From Chrysoperla carnea (lineage: Eukaryota > Arthropoda > Insecta > Neuroptera > Chrysopidae), in assembly GCF_905475395.1 (NCBI RefSeq), contig NC_058339.1, positions 49,795,172 through 49,859,171 on the forward strand: DNA of 64,000 nucleotides, written 5' to 3'. Position numbers and translations under genes: made by a program. Positions within the stretch are counted from its first letter, which is position 1. Every line of letters begins with the position of its first letter. Under the pieces are notes generated by a model. The model was given only the letters and a program-made list of their open reading frames with translations, searched no databases and had not been told where the DNA came from. Shown here piece after piece: positions 60,246 to 64,000 of the stretch.

Positions 60246-62952
60246 TTTGTTAGAAATTTTAATTTTACGACTAGTTTTTTATAAGTGTTAACGTCTTGAC
60301 CCATGAAAAATCAACATATTGGGTGGGTGCATTCAGAGTATTCCGATTTCCGACAAATTAAGACTAATTTATGAATGATATAAAATATAATTAGTTAACG
60401 TATGATTACTCAGAGACTCCGTTTAAAACAAGATATTTCATTTAGTAATATTTACTGATTGTAAAATCTATCGCTAGATCAAAATTCAATAGAATTCATT
60501 GGAAGAATCTGTCAATATTTGACTGTCGCTCATCACGCGTGACGTGGCCATAAAATCGAAAAGCTATTTCTAAACATTCAGGGTTGTCAGATTGGGCGTT
60601 TTTCCACAATTTGGGCTATTTTGAAGCTAGCCTATACGATATTATTTAAGAATTAATAAATCTTTTAAACTTTACTTTTCGATCTATTTCCATAGACATA
60701 TACTTTTACACCCGCCACCTGCCTTTTGCATCACATATGTATCAGTAAATCGTTGCACTTTTCTATCGAGATTGGTATTTCCAATCTATATCTATATCCA
60801 TTTCAAAAATTACAATAATTTATGTCTTCGTGTCTAAAGAACATAATTTGTGCAATTTTTTATATATTTTTATATAATCTCACGATTAACTTATTTTTAA
60901 AATTATATGGAAATACCATTTTTTGTTATTTATCACTTTATTTTCAAAAATAAAATATTTGAAAACATTGAGCGGTTTTTTTTGTAACGGCAACCCTATA
61001 AACGTTGACTTATTAGTTTGAATGCCCCTTTTTAAGAAAAATTTAAAAGTTAAAGCTATTTTTAATGACAAGATCTTAGCCCTACTAGTGTGGCAAAAAG
61101 GGGGAAAAAATTCAAAATTGCAGAGAAAACAGTTTATTTTGACGTATTATTGTGGAAATGTTATCGTTAAACTAGTACAATATGAAAACATGTTTTGAAA
61201 ATAAATGATTTTTTAATTATCTAAATCTTTTGTTTTATTAATAATAATATGTTTTGTTTTTAATAATTTGTTTACTTACACTCAGAATATTGTTTAGTTA
61301 TGTTTCTTTTTTTAATCGTTAGATACAGTCTTTCTTAAATGGAAAATTCAACAGTTAAATTTAACTACCCATCAGATAAAATAAAAAATTCGGCATTATA
61401 TTGCCCTAGACAGCCACTTATTTACTTATTAACTCTAAACAATTTTCGTAAATACATGGGAAAAAATTTTCTCTACCGAAATAATATAAGTTAAATATAA
61501 ATAAATTATTATAAATAATAAACTAGTATAATTCAAAAAATACAACCTTTCAATATTCTGCAAAAACTTTAAATAAATTTTTTTCTACTAATATAAATAT
61601 ACTAGTTAAATATAAATAATAAACTAGTATAATTTAAAAAATGCATCTTTTGAATATTCAATATTTTGCAAAAAGTTTTAATAAATTGTCTGATCAAATG
61701 TAAAATATTTTAATTAGAATAATTAAAAAGCAAGCTATTATTTCCCAGCCAATTTTTAACCTGAATTCGTAAGACTGCCCCAATTATATAATTGGAATCT
61801 CAGATCATTTAAAAATCATTTTTATATTATTATTTTCTTCCCCGAAAAAGAAAAAAATTTTGGCTACAGATACAAAAAAAAAAAAAATTAATTTATTCAA
61901 TTTCTCGTATAAAACAAGAAAAAACTCTTGTGAGGAATTTTTTTTCACTAATGTTAAAAAAAATTAAATGAAATAAAACTATATTATCTGACATCGATGA
62001 TATACATTCAATTATATAAAAATAAATTACTAAACATGTAAAGTAAAATTAAAACTTACAAATACATCCATATAAAAATTAATGATAAAAACAAATAAAA
62101 TGATAATACGAATGTAATACTAATTAATTTGAACTTTGTATTTAAAACACGATGCACTGCTTATTAATACTTTCCCAGTACATAAGTTATCATTAAATAG
62201 CTGGTAAGAAATAGAGAAAAACTTTAAATTCGAAAATTTTTCTTCATAAATAATTAACAACTTTTGTTCAAAACATTTTTTTGTTCTTCACTTCCTCGTT
62301 ATTTTTTTAACCAGTAAATCCAGCGCCGTTTTCGAGAACTCAAGAATGTAGTCTAATTCAGTACTGTCAAATGTATGTTAGAAACAGACAAAGTAGTTCT
62401 ACCGAATAAAAATATTTTAGATTTTTAAAGGGGGGAGGGAGTTATATTGAAATTTGTCAAACCTATATTTAGCTTTTTGTACGATAGACCCATTATTTGG
62501 AGTATCTACCAGAAGGAGGGCTGAGTGACATTTTGGAGTAGTTATTTTAGGCACCTTGAAAACTAGTTTAATAATTCTTCTGCAATAGCTGAATACGAAG
62601 TGAACCTGGTTGGCCTTTTAAAAATATTAATTTTTAATGGCAAAGATTGTTGTGTTCAAATTTCAAATTATCTCAAATATGTTTTTTGGATTTTTGGCAA
62701 AATAAATTTTGTTTGAGGATATGATAATTTCAAAACGCCTCAAGAACATTTTTTTTTTCGGAAAAAAAAATATTTAGAAATTTGTGAGTTGGACCAATTT
62801 CTCAACCTAGTTCACTTCGTGTTTAGCTATCGTAGAAGGAGTATTAGATAAGGTTTCAAAGTACTGATCCAAAATATTACTCAGCTCTTTTTTCTGTGCT
62901 GTATAAACACAAACTAGAAATATACATTATCCTGTGGATTCATGTTGTTGTT
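60246..62952. other. Long intergenic stretch between Z12 and Z13
   Basis: About 2.7 kb of very AT-rich DNA without a supported gene. A loose two-copy repeat of ~115 bp (AATAATAAACTAGTATAATT at about 61516 and 61626) is visible. The only open frame of note (minus, 60886-61071) has no recognisable domain. The region is less repeat-loaded than the rest of the window. Confidence 0.55.
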
Positions 62953-64000
62953 TTAGTATGTTAATTTATTATATCCCAAATAGATTGGTATTTTTTCCTC
63001 TTTTTCTTTATGATGCGTTCGTTTATGGGCTGCTATATTCTTATTAGATATAAAAGTCTTATCACAAATATCACAACTGTACGGTCTCTCACCTAAAATA
63101 AAATTAATAGTAGTTAATAATGATTTAAAATAATTTCAAATATTGTGACTTTTTTACAATTTTTTTCATAGTGTTTTTATTGATAAAAATGCGTAATTTT
63201 CGAGTTACAGACCTTCTACTCGACCTATATTTTCATAAAAAATTAACAAAAAGCATTTCTGTTTTTCATGAAAAAGGTCTATTAGTCCTTAGTCCGATAA
63301 ATGGATCGGGAGTCTGGGTTTGGAAATCACAAAATGTGAATTCTCATTCACTTTTTTATCACGATTTAAAGATCCGAAAACGTACGAAATATGATACGGA
63401 TTTTGACGAATGAAAAAACGTCATAGAGAAGTAAGAAAATTCGTTATCAACGAAAATAAAGATTATTTTATTGTTCTGGTAAAAAATTTGATTTGAAAAC
63501 CATATAATATTATAGTTTGGGCTTTTATAAACACTTTTTGACTATTGACATTTTTTATCTTACCTCATTATTTTCGAAATATAAGCGTTTAATAATAATA
63601 AATTTAAAGGATATTTATAAATTTTATCTAAAAAATATTTATATGTGCAAATAATAATATCTTACCAGTATGGGTTCGAACATGTATAATCATATTATGT
63701 TTTCTACCAAAACCCATATTACATATTTCACACACAAACGGTTTTTCGCCAGTATGAGAAAGCATATGAGATTTTAAATGTGTTTTAGAAAGAAAACTCT
63801 TGTCACATTCTGTACATGGAAACGGGCGTTCTCCTGTATGTTTTAGTTTATGTATTTTGTAGTTATCAGCGTGACTAAAACCTTTTCCACATTCTGTACA
63901 TAAATAAGGTTTTTCACCAGTATGTTTACGCATATGAATTCGATGCTCTGATGAAGACATAAATCTTTTAGAACAAACTGTACATTCGAATTTTCTAATA
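62953..64000 (-). CDS. Z13: ZAD-type C2H2 zinc-finger gene, 3' part only
   Basis: The visible exons (minus) are 63666 to beyond 64000 (exon 3) and 62953-63092 (exon 4). Exon 3 shows most of F5 (KFECTVCSKRF, helix SSSEHRI), F6 (HADNYKI), F7 (LSKTHLKS) and F8 (GRKHNMII), then the usual CATACTG|GTAAGA donor. Exon 4 gives F9 (YSCDICDKTFISNKNIAAH) and a longer tail (HHKEKEEKIPIYLGYNKLTY). F5 and F6 lack the Leu at helix position 4 (His and Tyr instead), a change in the hydrophobic core not seen in its paralogues. F8 is also the most diverged. The F6/F7 framework resembles Z9 and Z12. The ZAD lies off the right edge and is inferred from the cluster. Intron 3 carries a dispersed repeat. Confidence 0.8.
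63135..63283. repeat. Dispersed repeat shared with 27.0-27.16 kb, in Z13 intron 3
   Basis: The match to 27010-27157 is nearly base for base up to TGAAAAAGGTCTATT. A plus-strand 80-codon frame running through and beyond it is not conserved at 27 kb, where the sequence diverges, so it is not called as a gene. Confidence 0.75.

Noticed and set aside
63171-63413. 80-codon plus-strand frame in Z13 intron 3
   Set aside because: It starts inside a dispersed repeat; the matching copy at 27.0 kb does not keep the frame.

Overview
The window is AT-rich, intron-bearing animal nuclear DNA. The dominant content is a tandem cluster of ZAD-type C2H2 zinc-finger genes. The ZAD (zinc-finger-associated domain, a two-CxxC treble-clef dimerisation domain) and its lineage-specific expansion are hallmarks of arthropods, chiefly holometabolous insects, so an insect is near certain. 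The order cannot be fixed from sequence alone; I only suspect a lineage with repeat-rich AT-rich DNA such as a lacewing or beetle.

All fourteen ZAD genes (called Z0 to Z13 here) lie head-to-tail on the minus strand. Z0 (2.4 kb) is cut by the left edge and Z13 (63-64 kb) by the right edge. The standard gene has four coding exons. Exon 1 (usually 120 or 135 bp) holds the first ZAD CxxC. Exon 2 holds the second ZAD CxxC, a long acidic/basic linker and fingers F1-F3. Exon 3 is exactly 420 bp and holds F4-F8. A short exon 4 holds F9 and the C-terminus. Intron phases are 0, 1, 1 throughout. Most proteins are 445-618 residues. Z1-Z3 form one subgroup at the left and Z4-Z13 another. Z7 and Z8 have lost fingers. 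Z6/Z8 are a segmental duplicate pair. Z10 looks like a mosaic of Z8-like exons 1-2 and Z5-like exons 3-4. At least three exon relics of dead copies lie between the genes. One unrelated, intronless 12-finger C2H2 gene sits inside the cluster at 43.6-45.0 kb.

The DNA between and within genes is rich in small, mostly non-autonomous elements. A ~550 bp dispersed repeat (R1 here) occurs in about nine places. There is a 2-kb long-inverted-repeat element carrying one exon-like ORF at the left edge, a hAT-like 809 bp element with 8-bp target duplications, a ~570 bp family with TA duplications (three copies), several foldback elements, a four-unit 306 bp tandem array at 49.6-50.9 kb, a decayed LINE RNase H piece and a probable tRNA-derived SINE.

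By family knowledge the ZAD proteins should be nuclear, homodimerising DNA-binding proteins. The sequence indicates a shared scaffold (ZAD, linker motifs, F1, F3, F4, F8) with variation concentrated in F5-F7, which fits duplication followed by divergence of DNA specificity. No RNA genes, CRISPR arrays or complete autonomous transposons were recognised.
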